From Pseudomonas taiwanensis DSM 21245 (GTDB lineage Bacteria; Pseudomonadota; Gammaproteobacteria; Pseudomonadales; Pseudomonadaceae), in the NCBI RefSeq assembly GCF_000425785.1, contig NZ_AUEC01000027.1:30178-94177 (forward strand): DNA of 64,000 bases, written 5' to 3'. The notes beneath the pieces were generated by a model. That model was not told where the DNA came from. It worked only from the letters and a program-made list of their open reading frames with translations, and made no database searches. Shown piece by piece: positions 1-8,496 of this stretch (positions are counted from its first letter, which is position 1; each line of letters starts with the position of its first letter). A program made the position numbers and the translations under genes.

Positions 1-9
1 GGTAGAAAT

Positions 10-483
10 TTATTCTTCGCCCATCTGCGATTGCAGGTAGTTCTCGATGCCGATCTTGTCGATCAGGCCCAGCTGAGTTTCCAGCCAGTCGATGTGTTCT
101 TCCTCGGCTTCGAGGATGTCTTCAAGCAGATCGCGCGAACCGAAGTCGCCGGCCGTTTCGCAATGAGCGATGGCTGCCTTCAGGTCGATAAGACCTTTCT
201 GCTCGATCTTCAGGTCGCACTCGAGCATTTCCTTGGTGTGTTCGCCGATCAGCAGCTTGCCGAGGTCCTGGACGTTGGGGATGCCTTCGAGGAAGAGAAT
301 CCGCTTGATCAGCTTGTCTGCATGCTTCATCTCGTCGATGGATTCTTTGTACTCGTGCTTGCCGAGCTTGTTCAGACCCCAATCTTCGTACATGCGCGCG
401 TGCAGGAAGTACTGGTTGATTGCGACCAGCTCGTTTCCGAGGATCTTGTTGAGATGCTGGATGACGCTTACGTCGCCTTTCAT
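10..483 (-). CDS. bfr: Bacterioferritin (heme-binding type)
   Basis: Iron-storage protein that oxidises Fe2+ at a di-iron ferroxidase centre and stores it as a ferric mineral inside a 24-mer in the cytoplasm. The 157-residue length is normal for the family. Ferroxidase ligands are visible as Glu18 ([10 protein letters not shown]), Glu51 and His54 (DEMKHADK), and the EAEEEHIDW segment near residue 127. Met52 matches the axial heme ligand of bacterioferritins, so this is the heme-binding subunit type. It lies downstream of bfd on the same strand but is separated from it by a terminator, so it probably has its own promoter in 484-640. Start ATG at 483. Identification is firm. Confidence 0.97.
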   Translation of the reverse strand: MKGDVSVIQHLNKILGNELVAINQYFLHARMYEDWGLNKLGKHEYKESIDEMKHADKLIKRILFLEGIPNVQDLGKLLIGEHTKEMLECDLKIEQKGLIDLKAAIAHCETAGDFGSRDLLEDILEAEEEHIDWLETQLGLIDKIGIENYLQSQMGEE

Positions 484-640
484 GTCGGGTTCCTGCCCTG
501 TAGAAGTGTGCCAATACTGCGAAGTTTGAGCCTGATGCCGGGGGCTGTCAAACCTAAGTTATTGAATAATAAATAAAAATTAATAGGAATAAGAATGTTT
601 GTGAACCGCGTTAGAGCGCTAACTTATTGAATTGCGGGCA
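484..640 (-). promoter_or_regulatory. bfr upstream region, AT-rich
   Basis: This 157-base stretch between the bfr start and the bfd terminator is far more AT-rich than its surroundings, especially around 555-600. It must hold the bfr promoter because a strong terminator for bfd lies just upstream. I could not assign -35/-10 hexamers or a regulator site with confidence. Confidence 0.4.
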
Positions 641-668
641 TAAAAAAACCGGACGCAAGGTCCGGTTC
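641..668 (-). terminator. Rho-independent terminator of bfd
   Basis: AACCGGAC (647-654), a 5-base loop and GTCCGGTT (660-667) form a perfect 8-bp stem. Read on the minus strand it is followed by a run of T (the A-run at 642-648), so it terminates bfd and insulates bfr. Confidence 0.85.
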
Positions 669-684
669 TTCGAATTCGGGCAAA

Positions 685-906
685 TCAGGCAGCGGTAAAT
701 TCAACGGGGTAGGGCAGGGCGGCGTGTTGGCTTGCCTGGATTTCGGTCAGGGTCTCACGGACGACCTGTTTGGCTAGGCAAGCGCATTTGCCACATTGGC
801 TGGCGACGTTGGTCGCGGTTCGCACTTCCTTGTAGCTGCAGCATCCTTCATAGATCGCATCGCGGATCTGTCCGTCGGTAACGCCGACACAAAGACACAC
901 ATACAT
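685..906 (-). CDS. bfd: Bacterioferritin-associated ferredoxin
   Basis: Small [2Fe-2S] protein that docks on bacterioferritin and passes electrons through its heme, releasing stored iron as Fe2+. The 73-residue product has the Bfd cysteine pattern: Cys4 and Cys6 (MYVCLCVG) plus Cys38 and Cys41 (SQCGKC). The fold corresponds to the BFD-like [2Fe-2S] domain. Its partner bfr is immediately downstream on the same strand. The promoter contains a Fur-like box, which fits the known induction of bfd in iron starvation. Start ATG is at 904-906. Confidence 0.95.
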   Translation of the reverse strand: MYVCLCVGVTDGQIRDAIYEGCCSYKEVRTATNVASQCGKCACLAKQVVRETLTEIQASQHAALPYPVEFTAA

Positions 907-941
907 AGAGGCTGACCATCGCTGGTTGGGTCGATGGGGGG

Positions 942-970
942 AGCTTAATGTTAATGAGAATGCTTGTCAA
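942..970 (-). promoter_or_regulatory. bfd promoter overlapping a Fur-like box
   Basis: On the minus strand a perfect -35 TTGACA (970-965) is followed after 17 bases by a weak -10 TAAGCT (947-942). The spacer region (about 945-967, plus-strand TTAATGTTAATGAGAATG) resembles a Fur box made of AAT-rich hexamers. Fur bound there would block RNA polymerase when iron is plentiful. Seen by eye only; the box is not a perfect consensus match. Confidence 0.5.
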
Positions 971-1119
971 AGGACTTTCGGAAAGGTGCGCGCTTGAGCG
1001 ACCGGCGGTTGGATTCGGACTGTCACCGCAAGCCGTGTATGATGGACGGCCTTTGTTGGATGTCGGGCAAGCCAGCCTTGCACCGGCAAACGATTCTTCA
1101 CCCTCATCAGGAGATAGCA

Positions 1120-1722
1120 ATGAGCGTACTCGTTGGTAAAAAAGCCCCCGACTTCACCGTCCCCGCCGTACTGGGCAACGGCGAGATCGTCGACAGCTTC
1201 AACCTGGCTTCGGCCATCAAGGGCAAGTACGGCCTGGTGTTCTTCTACCCGCTGGACTTCACCTTCGTCTGCCCGTCCGAGCTGATCGCCCTGGACAACC
1301 GCATTCCTGACTTCCAGGCACGTAACGTTGAAGTGATCGGCGTGTCGATCGACTCGCACTTCACCCACAACGCCTGGCGTAACACCCCGGTGAACAGCGG
1401 CGGTATCGGTCAAGTCAAGTACACCCTGGCCGCTGACATCACTCACGAAATCTGCAAAGCCTACGACGTCGAGTCCGAAGGCGGCGTGGCCTTCCGTGGC
1501 GCCTTCCTGATCGACACCAACGGTGTGGTTCGTTCGCAGATCGTCAACGACCTGCCACTGGGCCGCAACATGGACGAACTGCTGCGTCTGGTCGACGCTC
1601 TGCAATTCCACGAAGAGCACGGCGAAGTCTGCCCTGCCAACTGGAAAAAAGGCGACCAGGGCATGACCGCTTCGCCGGAAGGCGTTGCTGCCTACCTGAG
1701 CGAGAACGCTGGCAAGCTGTAA
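1120..1722 (+). CDS. 2-Cys peroxiredoxin (AhpC/TSA, Prx1 type)
   Basis: Thiol peroxidase that reduces hydrogen peroxide, organic peroxides or peroxynitrite. The 200-residue protein has the peroxidatic cysteine in the DFTFVCPSE motif (about residue 51) and the resolving cysteine in the C-terminal GEVCPANW motif, the typical 2-Cys arrangement. The AhpC/TSA domain covers about residues 3-160. The start at ATG 1120 is chosen because CAGGAG lies 8 bases upstream; a longer in-frame reading exists but lacks homology-like sequence. It is divergent from bfd, so an oxidative-stress gene sits beside iron-storage genes. Which reductase recycles it cannot be told here. Confidence 0.93.
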   Translation: MSVLVGKKAPDFTVPAVLGNGEIVDSFNLASAIKGKYGLVFFYPLDFTFVCPSELIALDNRIPDFQARNVEVIGVSIDSHFTHNAWRNTPVNSGGIGQVKYTLAADITHEICKAYDVESEGGVAFRGAFLIDTNGVVRSQIVNDLPLGRNMDELLRLVDALQFHEEHGEVCPANWKKGDQGMTASPEGVAAYLSENAGKL

Positions 1723-1736
1723 TTGCCGCGTGCATG

Positions 1737-1767
1737 AAAAAACCGGCCTAAGTGGCCGGTTTTTTTT
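1737..1767 (+). terminator. Rho-independent terminator of the peroxiredoxin gene
   Basis: AAAAAACCGGCC, a TAAGT loop, then GGCCGG followed by eight T residues. A strong intrinsic terminator 15 bases after the stop codon. Confidence 0.92.
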
Positions 1768-1848
1768 GCTGCACTTTTCGGGAGTGCCGTGCGCTCGCGA
1801 CACAAGGTCGCTCCCACACTGGGTGTGGAAACGACCCTGGCATTCGAC

Positions 1849-2523
1849 TCAATCGTTGAAATCCCGCCAGCCGCCCATTTCCTTCCAGCGGTTGACGATG
1901 CCGCAGAACAGCTCGGCCGTCTTCTCGGTGTCGTAACGCGCCGAGTGCGCTTCACGGCCGTCGAAGTCGATGTCAGCGCTCTGGCAGGCACGTGCCAGCA
2001 CGGTCTGACCATAGGCCAGGCCCGCCAGGGTGGCCGTGTCGAAGCTGGAGAACGGGTGGAATGGATTGCGCTTGATGTCGTTGCGCGCCACGGCAGCGTT
2101 GAGGAAGCCCAGGTCGAAGCTGCTGTTGTGCCCGACCAGGATCGCCCGTTTGCAGCCGTTAGCCTTGAGCGCCTTGCGCACGCCTCGGAAAATGTCCGTC
2201 AGCGCGCTGTCCTCGCTGACCGCCATGCGCAGCGGGTGGTCCAGCTTGATGCCAGTGAACTCCAGGGCCGCCGGCTCGATGTTGGCGCCTTCAAAGGGCT
2301 CCACGCGGTGAAAATAGGTGTGCTCGGGGAAGAGGAAGCCTTTCTCGTCCATGCCGATGGTGACAGCGGCGATTTCCAGCAACGCGTCGGTGGCGCTGTT
2401 GAAGCCACCGGTCTCGACATCCACCACCACGGGCAGGTAGCCACGGAAGCGTTCGGCCATCGGATGACGTGGGCCGCCGCTGACCTGACCGTCCTGGTCG
2501 TCTTCGTAGAGGTCTTCGCTCAC
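1849..2523 (-). CDS. rnt: Ribonuclease T
   Basis: 3'-5' exoribonuclease of the DEDD family that trims tRNA and other small RNA 3' ends and takes part in end turnover of the tRNA CCA. The 224-residue product has the first exonuclease motif [10 protein letters not shown] (about residues 32-41) and later [10 protein letters not shown] and [10 protein letters not shown] motifs, supplying the D-E-D-(H)-D active site. Length is typical. Its ATG overlaps the last 4 bases of pyrC (2520-2523), so the two genes form one coupled unit read leftwards. Confidence 0.96.
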   Translation of the reverse strand: MSEDLYEDDQDGQVSGGPRHPMAERFRGYLPVVVDVETGGFNSATDALLEIAAVTIGMDEKGFLFPEHTYFHRVEPFEGANIEPAALEFTGIKLDHPLRMAVSEDSALTDIFRGVRKALKANGCKRAILVGHNSSFDLGFLNAAVARNDIKRNPFHPFSSFDTATLAGLAYGQTVLARACQSADIDFDGREAHSARYDTEKTAELFCGIVNRWKEMGGWRDFND

Positions 2524-3566
2524 GCGTTGTCCTCCAGCAGGCGCCAGCGCAGCTTTTCACCGGCGCGCAGCGGAACCACGGTCTGCTCGCCAAAAGGCAG
2601 GCTGTCCGGGGCGGTCCATTCCTCACGGACCAGGGTAATGGTGTCGGTATTCGCTGGCAGCCCATAGAAGGCCGGGCCATGCAGGCTGGCGAAGCCTTCC
2701 AGCTTGTCGAGCGCGTTACGCTGCTCGAAAGCCTCGGCGTACATCTCGATGGCCGCATAGGCGGTGTAGCAACCGGCGCAGCCGCAGGCAGCTTCCTTGG
2801 CATGCTTGGCATGAGGTGCCGAGTCGGTGCCGAGGAAGAACTTCGGATTGCCGCTGGTGGCGGCGTCCAGCAAGGCGACCTGGTGGGTGTTGCGCTTGAG
2901 GATCGGCAGGCAGTAGAAGTGCGGGCGAATACCGCCGACCAGCATGTGGTTACGGTTGTACAGCAGGTGCTGCGCGGTGATGGTGGCGCCGACGTTGGCC
3001 GGAGCCTCGGTGACGAACTGCGCGGCATCGCTGGTGGTGATGTGTTCGAACACCACCTTCAGGGTCGGGAAACGTTCGACGACGCGGCGCATGTGCTCGT
3101 CGATGAAGCGCTTCTCGCGGTCGAATACATCGATCTCGCTACGGGTCACCTCACCGTGTACCAGCAGAGGCATGCCAACTTCAGCCAGCGCCTCGATGGC
3201 GGGGAAGATGTTGTCGATGCTGGTCACGCCGGAATCGGAGTTGGTGGTCGCGCCAGCGGGGTATAGCTTGGCGGCGTAAACGAAGCCGCTGGCCTTGGCC
3301 GCGCGGATGTCCTCGGGGCTGGTGCGGTCGGTGAGGTACAGCACCATCAGCGGCTCGAAGCGGCTGCCGGCCGGACGTGCGGCCAGGATGCGCTCACGGT
3401 AGGCGCCCGCCTCGACGGCGTTGCGTACCGGCGGAACCAGGTTGGGCATGATGATAGCGCGGGCGAAAGTGCGCGCCACGTCGCCAACGGTATGGGGCAG
3501 GACGGCACCATCGCGCAGATGGATGTGCCAGTCGTCGGGGCGCAGGAGGGTCAGGCGATCGGACAT
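2520..3566 (-). CDS. pyrC: Dihydroorotase
   Basis: Zinc amidohydrolase that cyclises carbamoyl-aspartate to dihydroorotate, the third step of pyrimidine synthesis. The 348-residue protein starts [20 protein letters not shown]; the H-x-H pair binds zinc and the [13 protein letters not shown] segment carries the lysine that is carboxylated to bridge the metals. Further metal histidines lie in PLLVHGE and FEHITT. I start at ATG 3566, where homology begins, rather than nine codons upstream at 3593. It is coupled to rnt by a 4-base overlap. Confidence 0.96.
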   Translation of the reverse strand: MSDRLTLLRPDDWHIHLRDGAVLPHTVGDVARTFARAIIMPNLVPPVRNAVEAGAYRERILAARPAGSRFEPLMVLYLTDRTSPEDIRAAKASGFVYAAKLYPAGATTNSDSGVTSIDNIFPAIEALAEVGMPLLVHGEVTRSEIDVFDREKRFIDEHMRRVVERFPTLKVVFEHITTSDAAQFVTEAPANVGATITAQHLLYNRNHMLVGGIRPHFYCLPILKRNTHQVALLDAATSGNPKFFLGTDSAPHAKHAKEAACGCAGCYTAYAAIEMYAEAFEQRNALDKLEGFASLHGPAFYGLPANTDTITLVREEWTAPDSLPFGEQTVVPLRAGEKLRWRLLEDNA

Positions 3567-3696
3567 TGGGGATTCCAGGCGGGTCGAACTCAAGCCCCAA
3601 TGCTACCGGAAAACCCAGGGACGAGCACGGCTATCAAGTTTTCCGGTCGGCGCCCGATAGCCTCAAGGTAAGCCGTCAGAAATAGTGGAGCCGCCC

Positions 3697-4662
3697 GTGC
3701 GCCAGCGTTACCTAGCCCTGTTGACCCTGTTCGCCAGCCTGCCGGCTGGTGCGCTGACCTTCCAGACCCGCATGGAGAACATCGCCTGGAAAGTCGAGGG
3801 TGATCAGTTCGAATGCCGTCTTGTCCAGCCGATCGACGGTTTTGGCAGCGGTGAGTTCGTGCGCCGGGCTGGCGAGCAACCGGTCTTCAGGTTGCGTTCG
3901 GACACCAATGCCCTGGGCGCAGGTTCCGCGACGCTGCTGGCAGCGGCGGCGCCATGGCAGCCTGGACGGGCCGACATCAACCTGGGGGCGGTCCGTATGG
4001 CGCGCACCGGCGTGCTGTTCAGTTCTTCCCAGGGCCAAGCCAGCCGCTTGATCAACGGTCTGCTCGACGGACGTAGCACGGTGGTGCGCGCATACACGGG
4101 CGAGGGCGGGCGAGCCATGGAGGTGCGTGTGCTGCCGGTGAGCTTTGCCAAAGCCTACGGCGACTACCAGGCGTGTGCGGGCAAGCTGTTGGCAATGAAC
4201 TTCGATCAGGTCCGCCAGACCCAGGTGGGTTTCCCAGGGGGTGGCATCGAGCTGGATGCCTCGGCCAAGGCACGTCTGGATGTGATTCTCGAGTATCTGA
4301 AGGCCGATCCGACGGTCAACCATATCGAGCTCAACGGCCACTCCGACAACAGCGGCAACCGCCTGACCAATCGTGACAGCTCGCGCCGCCGGGCGCTGGC
4401 CGTGGCCGACTACCTCAAGGCCAACGGTATACCGGAGGAGCAGATCGTCGTGCGCTTCCACGGCGAACGCTACCCGCTGGTGAAAAACAACACCCCTGCC
4501 AACCGTGCGCGCAACCGCCGGGTCAATATCGAACTGGACCGCGTCGCGGCAGTCGAGAAGCCTGTGGAGGCGCCCGTCGAGCAGCCGGCCGCGCAACCTG
4601 CCGCGGCACCGGCCGCCACAGCACCGGCCCCGGCCGCCCGGGCACCCGCGGCAAAATCCTGA
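3697..4662 (+). CDS. motY: MotY-like flagellar stator-associated OmpA-family protein
   Basis: Outer-membrane-facing component of the T ring that anchors polar flagellar stators. The protein has a signal peptide (YLALLTLFASLPAGA), an N-terminal MotY domain (about residues 20-155, starting LTFQTRMENIAWKVEG) and a C-terminal OmpA peptidoglycan-binding domain (about 170-285, with ELNGHSDNSGN and RNRRVNIEL). A Pro/Ala-rich tail follows. I prefer GTG 3697 because GGAG (3687-3690) then sits 6 bases upstream; a GTG at 3685 would destroy that logic. The pyrC-motY-argG order is the one remembered from other pseudomonads. No other motility gene is nearby. Confidence 0.88.
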   Translation: MRQRYLALLTLFASLPAGALTFQTRMENIAWKVEGDQFECRLVQPIDGFGSGEFVRRAGEQPVFRLRSDTNALGAGSATLLAAAAPWQPGRADINLGAVRMARTGVLFSSSQGQASRLINGLLDGRSTVVRAYTGEGGRAMEVRVLPVSFAKAYGDYQACAGKLLAMNFDQVRQTQVGFPGGGIELDASAKARLDVILEYLKADPTVNHIELNGHSDNSGNRLTNRDSSRRRALAVADYLKANGIPEEQIVVRFHGERYPLVKNNTPANRARNRRVNIELDRVAAVEKPVEAPVEQPAAQPAAAPAATAPAPAARAPAAKS

Positions 4663-4668
4663 TTCCCC

Positions 4669-4703
4669 GCGACAGGGAGTCGCGCTATCGACAGTTCCTG
4701 TCG
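4669..4703 (+). other. Two small hairpins between motY and argG
   Basis: GCGAC-AGGGA-GTCGC (about 4669-4684) and CGACAG-TTC-CTGTCG (about 4689-4703) sit back to back after motY. There is only a short T-poor tail, so they may be a weak terminator or an mRNA end structure. The 132-base gap also holds the argG promoter. Confidence 0.35.
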
Positions 4704-4794
4704 CTTTGTCATCACAAGCTGTCGCCCCACTGTAAATTTGGCCACAACACCGTTAGAATCGGTGGCTTTCCGTACAACCCCGTGGAGTGATGGC

Positions 4795-6012
4795 ATGGCG
4801 GACGTAAAAAAGGTCGTACTGGCGTATTCCGGCGGCCTTGATACTTCGGTGATTCTCAAGTGGCTGCAGGACACCTACAACTGCGAAGTGGTGACCTTCA
4901 CCGCTGACCTCGGTCAGGGCGAAGAGGTCGAACCGGCTCGTGCCAAGGCCCAGGCAATGGGCGTTAAAGAGATCTACATCGACGATCTGCGCGAAGAGTT
5001 CGTGCGTGATTTCGTCTTCCCGATGTTCCGCGCCAACACCGTCTATGAAGGCGAGTACCTGCTGGGTACTTCCATCGCCCGTCCGCTGATCGCCAAGCGT
5101 TTGATCGAAATCGCCAACGAAACTGGCGCCGATGCCATTTCCCATGGCGCGACCGGCAAGGGTAACGACCAGGTTCGTTTCGAGCTGGGTGCCTACGCAC
5201 TCAAGCCGGGCGTCAAGGTCATCGCCCCGTGGCGCGAATGGGACCTGCTGTCCCGCGAAAAACTGATGGACTACGCCGAGAAGCACGGTATTCCGATCGA
5301 GCGTCACGGCAAGAAGAAATCGCCGTACTCGATGGATGCCAACCTGCTGCACATCTCCTATGAAGGCGGCGTACTGGAAGATACCTGGACCGAGCACGAA
5401 GAAGACATGTGGCGTTGGAGCGTCTCTCCGGAGAAAGCCCCCGACACCCCGACCTACATCGAGCTGACCTACCGCAACGGTGACATCGTCGCCATCGACG
5501 GCGTCGAGAAGTCCCCGGCCACCGTCCTGGCAGACCTGAACCGCATCGGCGGCGCCAACGGTATCGGCCGTCTGGACATCGTCGAGAACCGTTACGTCGG
5601 CATGAAGTCCCGTGGCTGCTACGAGACCCCGGGCGGCACCATCATGCTCAAGGCTCACCGCGCCATCGAGTCGATCACCCTGGACCGCGAAGTTGCCCAC
5701 CTCAAAGACGAGCTGATGCCGAAGTATGCCAGCCTGATCTACACCGGCTACTGGTGGAGCCCGGAGCGTCTGATGCTGCAGCAGATGATCGACGCTTCCC
5801 AGGTCAACGTGAACGGCGTCGTACGCCTGAAACTGTACAAGGGCAACGTCATCGTTGTCGGCCGCAAGTCGGATGACTCGCTGTTCGATGCCAACATCGC
5901 GACCTTCGAGGAAGATGGCGGCGCCTACAACCAGGCCGATGCTGCGGGCTTCATCAAGCTCAATGCGCTGCGCATGCGCATTGCTGCCAACAAAGGCCGT
6001 TCGATGCTTTAA
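4795..6012 (+). CDS. argG: Argininosuccinate synthase
   Basis: Joins citrulline and aspartate with ATP to make argininosuccinate, the penultimate step of arginine synthesis. The 405-residue product shows the N-type ATP pyrophosphatase P-loop [10 protein letters not shown] at residues 9-18 and the conserved segments [15 protein letters not shown] and [15 protein letters not shown]. Start ATG 4795 is preceded by GTGGAG at 4782-4787; upstream in-frame codons are not conserved-looking. A strong terminator follows, so it is probably monocistronic. Confidence 0.98.
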   Translation: MADVKKVVLAYSGGLDTSVILKWLQDTYNCEVVTFTADLGQGEEVEPARAKAQAMGVKEIYIDDLREEFVRDFVFPMFRANTVYEGEYLLGTSIARPLIAKRLIEIANETGADAISHGATGKGNDQVRFELGAYALKPGVKVIAPWREWDLLSREKLMDYAEKHGIPIERHGKKKSPYSMDANLLHISYEGGVLEDTWTEHEEDMWRWSVSPEKAPDTPTYIELTYRNGDIVAIDGVEKSPATVLADLNRIGGANGIGRLDIVENRYVGMKSRGCYETPGGTIMLKAHRAIESITLDREVAHLKDELMPKYASLIYTGYWWSPERLMLQQMIDASQVNVNGVVRLKLYKGNVIVVGRKSDDSLFDANIATFEEDGGAYNQADAAGFIKLNALRMRIAANKGRSML

Positions 6013-6032
6013 CTGCTGCCTTGAGCTGCACC

Positions 6033-6063
6033 AAAACCTCGGCTTCGGCCGGGGTTTTTTTTT
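6033..6063 (+). terminator. Rho-independent terminator of argG
   Basis: AAAACCTCGGC, TTC loop and GCCGGGGTTTT with one G-U pair, then a run of nine T. Lies 20 bases after the argG stop. Confidence 0.9.
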
Positions 6064-6085
6064 GCGTTAATCGCGCCGCAGCACT

Positions 6086-6544
6086 TCAAGGCGCAAGTGC
6101 CGCCGTGTGCTTAGGAAGTGGTCCTAGAGTCAGGTTGATGGACTGATGTTTTTCCAGGTCCAGAAACAACCAGCTGCGCTCGGTGTCGTTGGGATACTCC
6201 AGCGCTTCGAGCACTTGCTGGCGTAGCGTCGACTGCGCATGGGGTCCATGGAACATCACTGTTACTGGAGTGGGCGTGAAAACCTGGCTCGGGCTCAGTG
6301 GGCTCATCGCATGAGTGGCTGTTTCGCCAAGGGCGGTGTCGGGCACGTAGAAGGACTTGTAGTTGAAGTTCAACGTGAGAAAGAACAACGCGGTGAGGAA
6401 GAACGGAAAGGCGACGAGGAACCAGGTGTACAGGGTTTGACTGTCCTCGCTGAGGAAGGGCAGGGTGGCCAGCGCGGAGGCTTCGATGATGCCCGCGAAG
6501 ACAGCGATTATGGTCAGCGGCGCGACAGGTTGAGCGTTGGGCAT
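6086..6544 (-). CDS. Hypothetical protein with two membrane helices
   Basis: I do not recognise a family. The 152-residue product begins MPNAQPVAPL and has two hydrophobic stretches at about residues 8-30 (TIIAVFAGIIEASALATL) and 38-58 (YTWFLVAFPFFLTALFFLTL), followed by a soluble tail of about 90 residues. So it is probably an inner-membrane hairpin with a cytoplasmic or periplasmic C-terminal domain. Start ATG 6544 is chosen for the AGGAGA ribosome site nine bases upstream. It is convergent with argG and divergent from the response regulator gene. Confidence 0.7.
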   Translation of the reverse strand: MPNAQPVAPLTIIAVFAGIIEASALATLPFLSEDSQTLYTWFLVAFPFFLTALFFLTLNFNYKSFYVPDTALGETATHAMSPLSPSQVFTPTPVTVMFHGPHAQSTLRQQVLEALEYPNDTERSWLFLDLEKHQSINLTLGPLPKHTAALAP

Positions 6545-6900
6545 GAGGGTGGTCTCCTGCTGTTTTCTTCTCAATACCGCACTAAGTCAATCAACTAAAG
6601 AGTGGGGCTTTCCACGCTTGAAGCCACCTGCCGTTCAACCTGACGACGATAAGTTTTCGCTTGCATCCGCGCAGCGAAGTTTCACTCAAGTCGTGCGGAT
6701 AGTTTCAACTGTTCAATTCCGAAGCAGCGCAGGTAATTTGTGATACGAAGAAGTTGAGTGAAAGTACAACCAACTTGTAGGAAATTTCTCCAATTGCTGT
6801 AAGTTCCATCTATTCGCGTATTCGAGCGGAAAATCGTAACGCAAGAGTTGTTCTGCTCGGTTATCTTGGCGCGTCAACGAAAATAATGAATGGATTTCGC
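6545..6900. promoter_or_regulatory. AT-rich intergenic region upstream of the response regulator
   Basis: This 356-base region has no credible gene. It is clearly richer in A/T than its flanks and holds the promoters of the divergent membrane-protein and response-regulator genes. It contains a 10-bp inverted repeat described separately. Confidence 0.5.
6680..6763. repeat. Inverted repeat TTTCACTCAA ... TTGAGTGAAA
   Basis: TTTCACTCAA at 6680-6689 is the exact reverse complement of TTGAGTGAAA at 6754-6763. Arm centres are 74 bases apart, close to seven helical turns, so both would face the same side of the DNA. This suits a dimeric or looping regulator, perhaps the adjacent response regulator. 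Confidence 0.55.
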
Positions 6901-7527
6901 ATGAATAAAGTGCTTATCGTGGATGACCATCCGGTCATACGTTTGGCCGTACGCATGCTGATGGAGCGGCACGGCTACGATGTGGTCGCCGAAACCGATA
7001 ACGGCGTGGCCGCCTTGCAACTGACGCGAGAACACCTACCGGACATCGTGGTGCTGGATATCGGTATCCCGAAACTCGATGGGCTCGAGGTGATCGCCCG
7101 CATGGCCTCGGCCAGTCCGGGAAGCCGAGTTCTGGTGCTGACCTCACAGACACCAGGCCACTTCTCGATGCGTTGCATGCAGGCGGGGGCTTCGGGGTAC
7201 GTGTGCAAACAGCAGGAGCTCACCGAGTTGCTCAGTGCGATCAAGGCCGTGCTGTCGGGTTACAGTTATTTCCCGAACCAAGCGTTGCACCCGTCGCGAG
7301 GAAGGGGAGGCGGCGCGACCGAGAGCGAAATGGTCGAGCGTTTATCCGCCCGGGAAATGATGGTGCTGCAGCAACTGACACGCGGCAAGTCAAACAAGGA
7401 GATTGCCGAAAGCATGTTCCTCAGCAACAAGACGGTCAGTACCTACAAGACTCGATTGTTGCTCAAGCTCAATGCCCGGTCGTTGGTTGACCTGATCGAG
7501 CTTGCCCAACGGCATGGCTTGACCTGA
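6901..7527 (+). CDS. NarL/FixJ-family response regulator (BvgA/EvgA type)
   Basis: Two-component transcription factor. The receiver domain occupies about residues 1-118, with acidic residues Asp8/Asp9 (LIVDDHPV) and the phosphorylation site Asp53 (IVVLDIGIP), plus the conserved Thr/Lys positions in VLVLTSQ and GYVCKQQ. The LuxR-type DNA-binding helix-turn-helix is about residues 140-205 (LSAREMMVLQQLTRGKSNKE). The 208-residue length equals BvgA-like proteins. I use ATG 6901; an ATG at 6886 would add five residues but has no better ribosome site. No sensor kinase is encoded nearby, so it is an orphan. Target genes are unknown; self-control is possible given the inverted repeat upstream. Confidence 0.88.
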   Translation: MNKVLIVDDHPVIRLAVRMLMERHGYDVVAETDNGVAALQLTREHLPDIVVLDIGIPKLDGLEVIARMASASPGSRVLVLTSQTPGHFSMRCMQAGASGYVCKQQELTELLSAIKAVLSGYSYFPNQALHPSRGRGGGATESEMVERLSAREMMVLQQLTRGKSNKEIAESMFLSNKTVSTYKTRLLLKLNARSLVDLIELAQRHGLT

Positions 7528-7539
7528 GTGCCATGAAGC

Positions 7540-7566
7540 GGAAGGCCTCCACCAGGGAGGCCTTCC
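7540..7566. terminator. Bidirectional hairpin between convergent genes
   Basis: GGAAGGCCTCC (7540-7550), loop ACCAG, GGAGGCCTTCC (7556-7566): an 11-bp perfect stem between the convergent response regulator and small acidic gene. No long T-run, so efficiency is uncertain. Confidence 0.6.
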
Positions 7567-7572
7567 GGGGGA

Positions 7573-7752
7573 CTACAGGTCGTAGTCGAAATCGGCCAAC
7601 TGCTTTTGCAGGCGTCGCTCTTCCAGCAGGTTGTCAATGGTGCGGCGTTTGCTCAGGTTGGTCTTCGCGGTTTCTACCTGAGGTTCCGCTTCGTCGTCGG
7701 CGGTAGCAAATTCATCTTCGATGGACAGGTCGTCGTCTTTATCGGTGCTCAT
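7573..7752 (-). CDS. Small acidic conserved protein (PA3496-like)
   Basis: A 59-residue, Asp/Glu-rich protein beginning MSTDKDDDLSIEDEF with a basic, probably helical middle (KRRTIDNLLEERRLQKQL). It matches my memory of the PA3496 family, whose gene also sits next to nth in P. aeruginosa; the molecular role is not established. Start ATG 7752 is selected because GGAG lies 7 bases upstream; an upstream in-frame ATG at 7770 is less well placed. No signal peptide or membrane segment. Confidence 0.75.
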   Translation of the reverse strand: MSTDKDDDLSIEDEFATADDEAEPQVETAKTNLSKRRTIDNLLEERRLQKQLADFDYDL

Positions 7753-7857
7753 TGAGTCGCTCCAAGCCAAAGGGCCATTGGCGGTCCTTATAACGAGAAA
7801 GCTGAGCCCGGTAAAAAAGATTTTTTCAATCGTCAGCCCCCGTTTTTTGCTATCGAC

Positions 7858-8496
7858 TCAATCGTCCGAAGTCTTGTGCTTGTACTCGCAAAGGTCTTCG
7901 ATCCGACAGCTTCCGCAACGCGGCTTGCGCGCCTGACACACATAGCGCCCATGCAGAATGAGCCAGTGGTGGGCATCGAGCAGGTAATCCTTGGGCACGA
8001 ACTTGATCAGTTTCTTTTCCACTTCCAGCACTGTCTTGCCGGGCGCGATGCCGGTGCGGTTGCTGACCCGGAAAATATGCGTATCGACCGCCATGGTGGG
8101 TTGCCGGAAGGCGGTATTGAGGACCACGTTGGCTGTCTTGCGGCCCACACCCGGCAGGGCTTCCAGGGCCTCGCGCGTTTCCGGGACCTGGCTGCCGTGG
8201 CGCTCGATCAACAGGCGGCAGGCTTCGATGACGTTCTTGGCCTTGCTGTTGTAGAGCCCGATGGTCTTGATGTATTCGCTCAGCCCCTCAACGCCCAGGG
8301 CATAGATGGCTTCTGGCGTGTTGGCCACGGGAAATAGCCGCGCCGTGGCCTTGTTGACGCCAACGTCGGTGGCTTGAGCCGAGAGGGTCACGGCTACCAG
8401 CAGTTCGAACGGTGTGGTGTAGGCCAGCTCGGTCTTCGGGTCCGGATTGTCTTCGTGCAGCCTGCGGAAGATTTCCAGGCGTTTTGCGGCATTCAT
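7858..8496 (-). CDS. nth: Endonuclease III (base-excision repair)
   Basis: DNA glycosylase/AP lyase that removes oxidised pyrimidines. The 212-residue protein contains the helix-hairpin-helix LEALPGVGRKTANVVLN (about residues 107-123) with the catalytic Lys, the catalytic Asp in VDTHIFRVSNR (about 138), and a C-terminal [4Fe-4S] loop with C-x6-C-x2-C-x5-C spacing (CQARKPRCGSCRIEDLC). Its ATG overlaps the rnfE stop by 4 bases, making it the last gene of the rnf operon. Confidence 0.97.
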   Translation of the reverse strand: MNAAKRLEIFRRLHEDNPDPKTELAYTTPFELLVAVTLSAQATDVGVNKATARLFPVANTPEAIYALGVEGLSEYIKTIGLYNSKAKNVIEACRLLIERHGSQVPETREALEALPGVGRKTANVVLNTAFRQPTMAVDTHIFRVSNRTGIAPGKTVLEVEKKLIKFVPKDYLLDAHHWLILHGRYVCQARKPRCGSCRIEDLCEYKHKTSDD

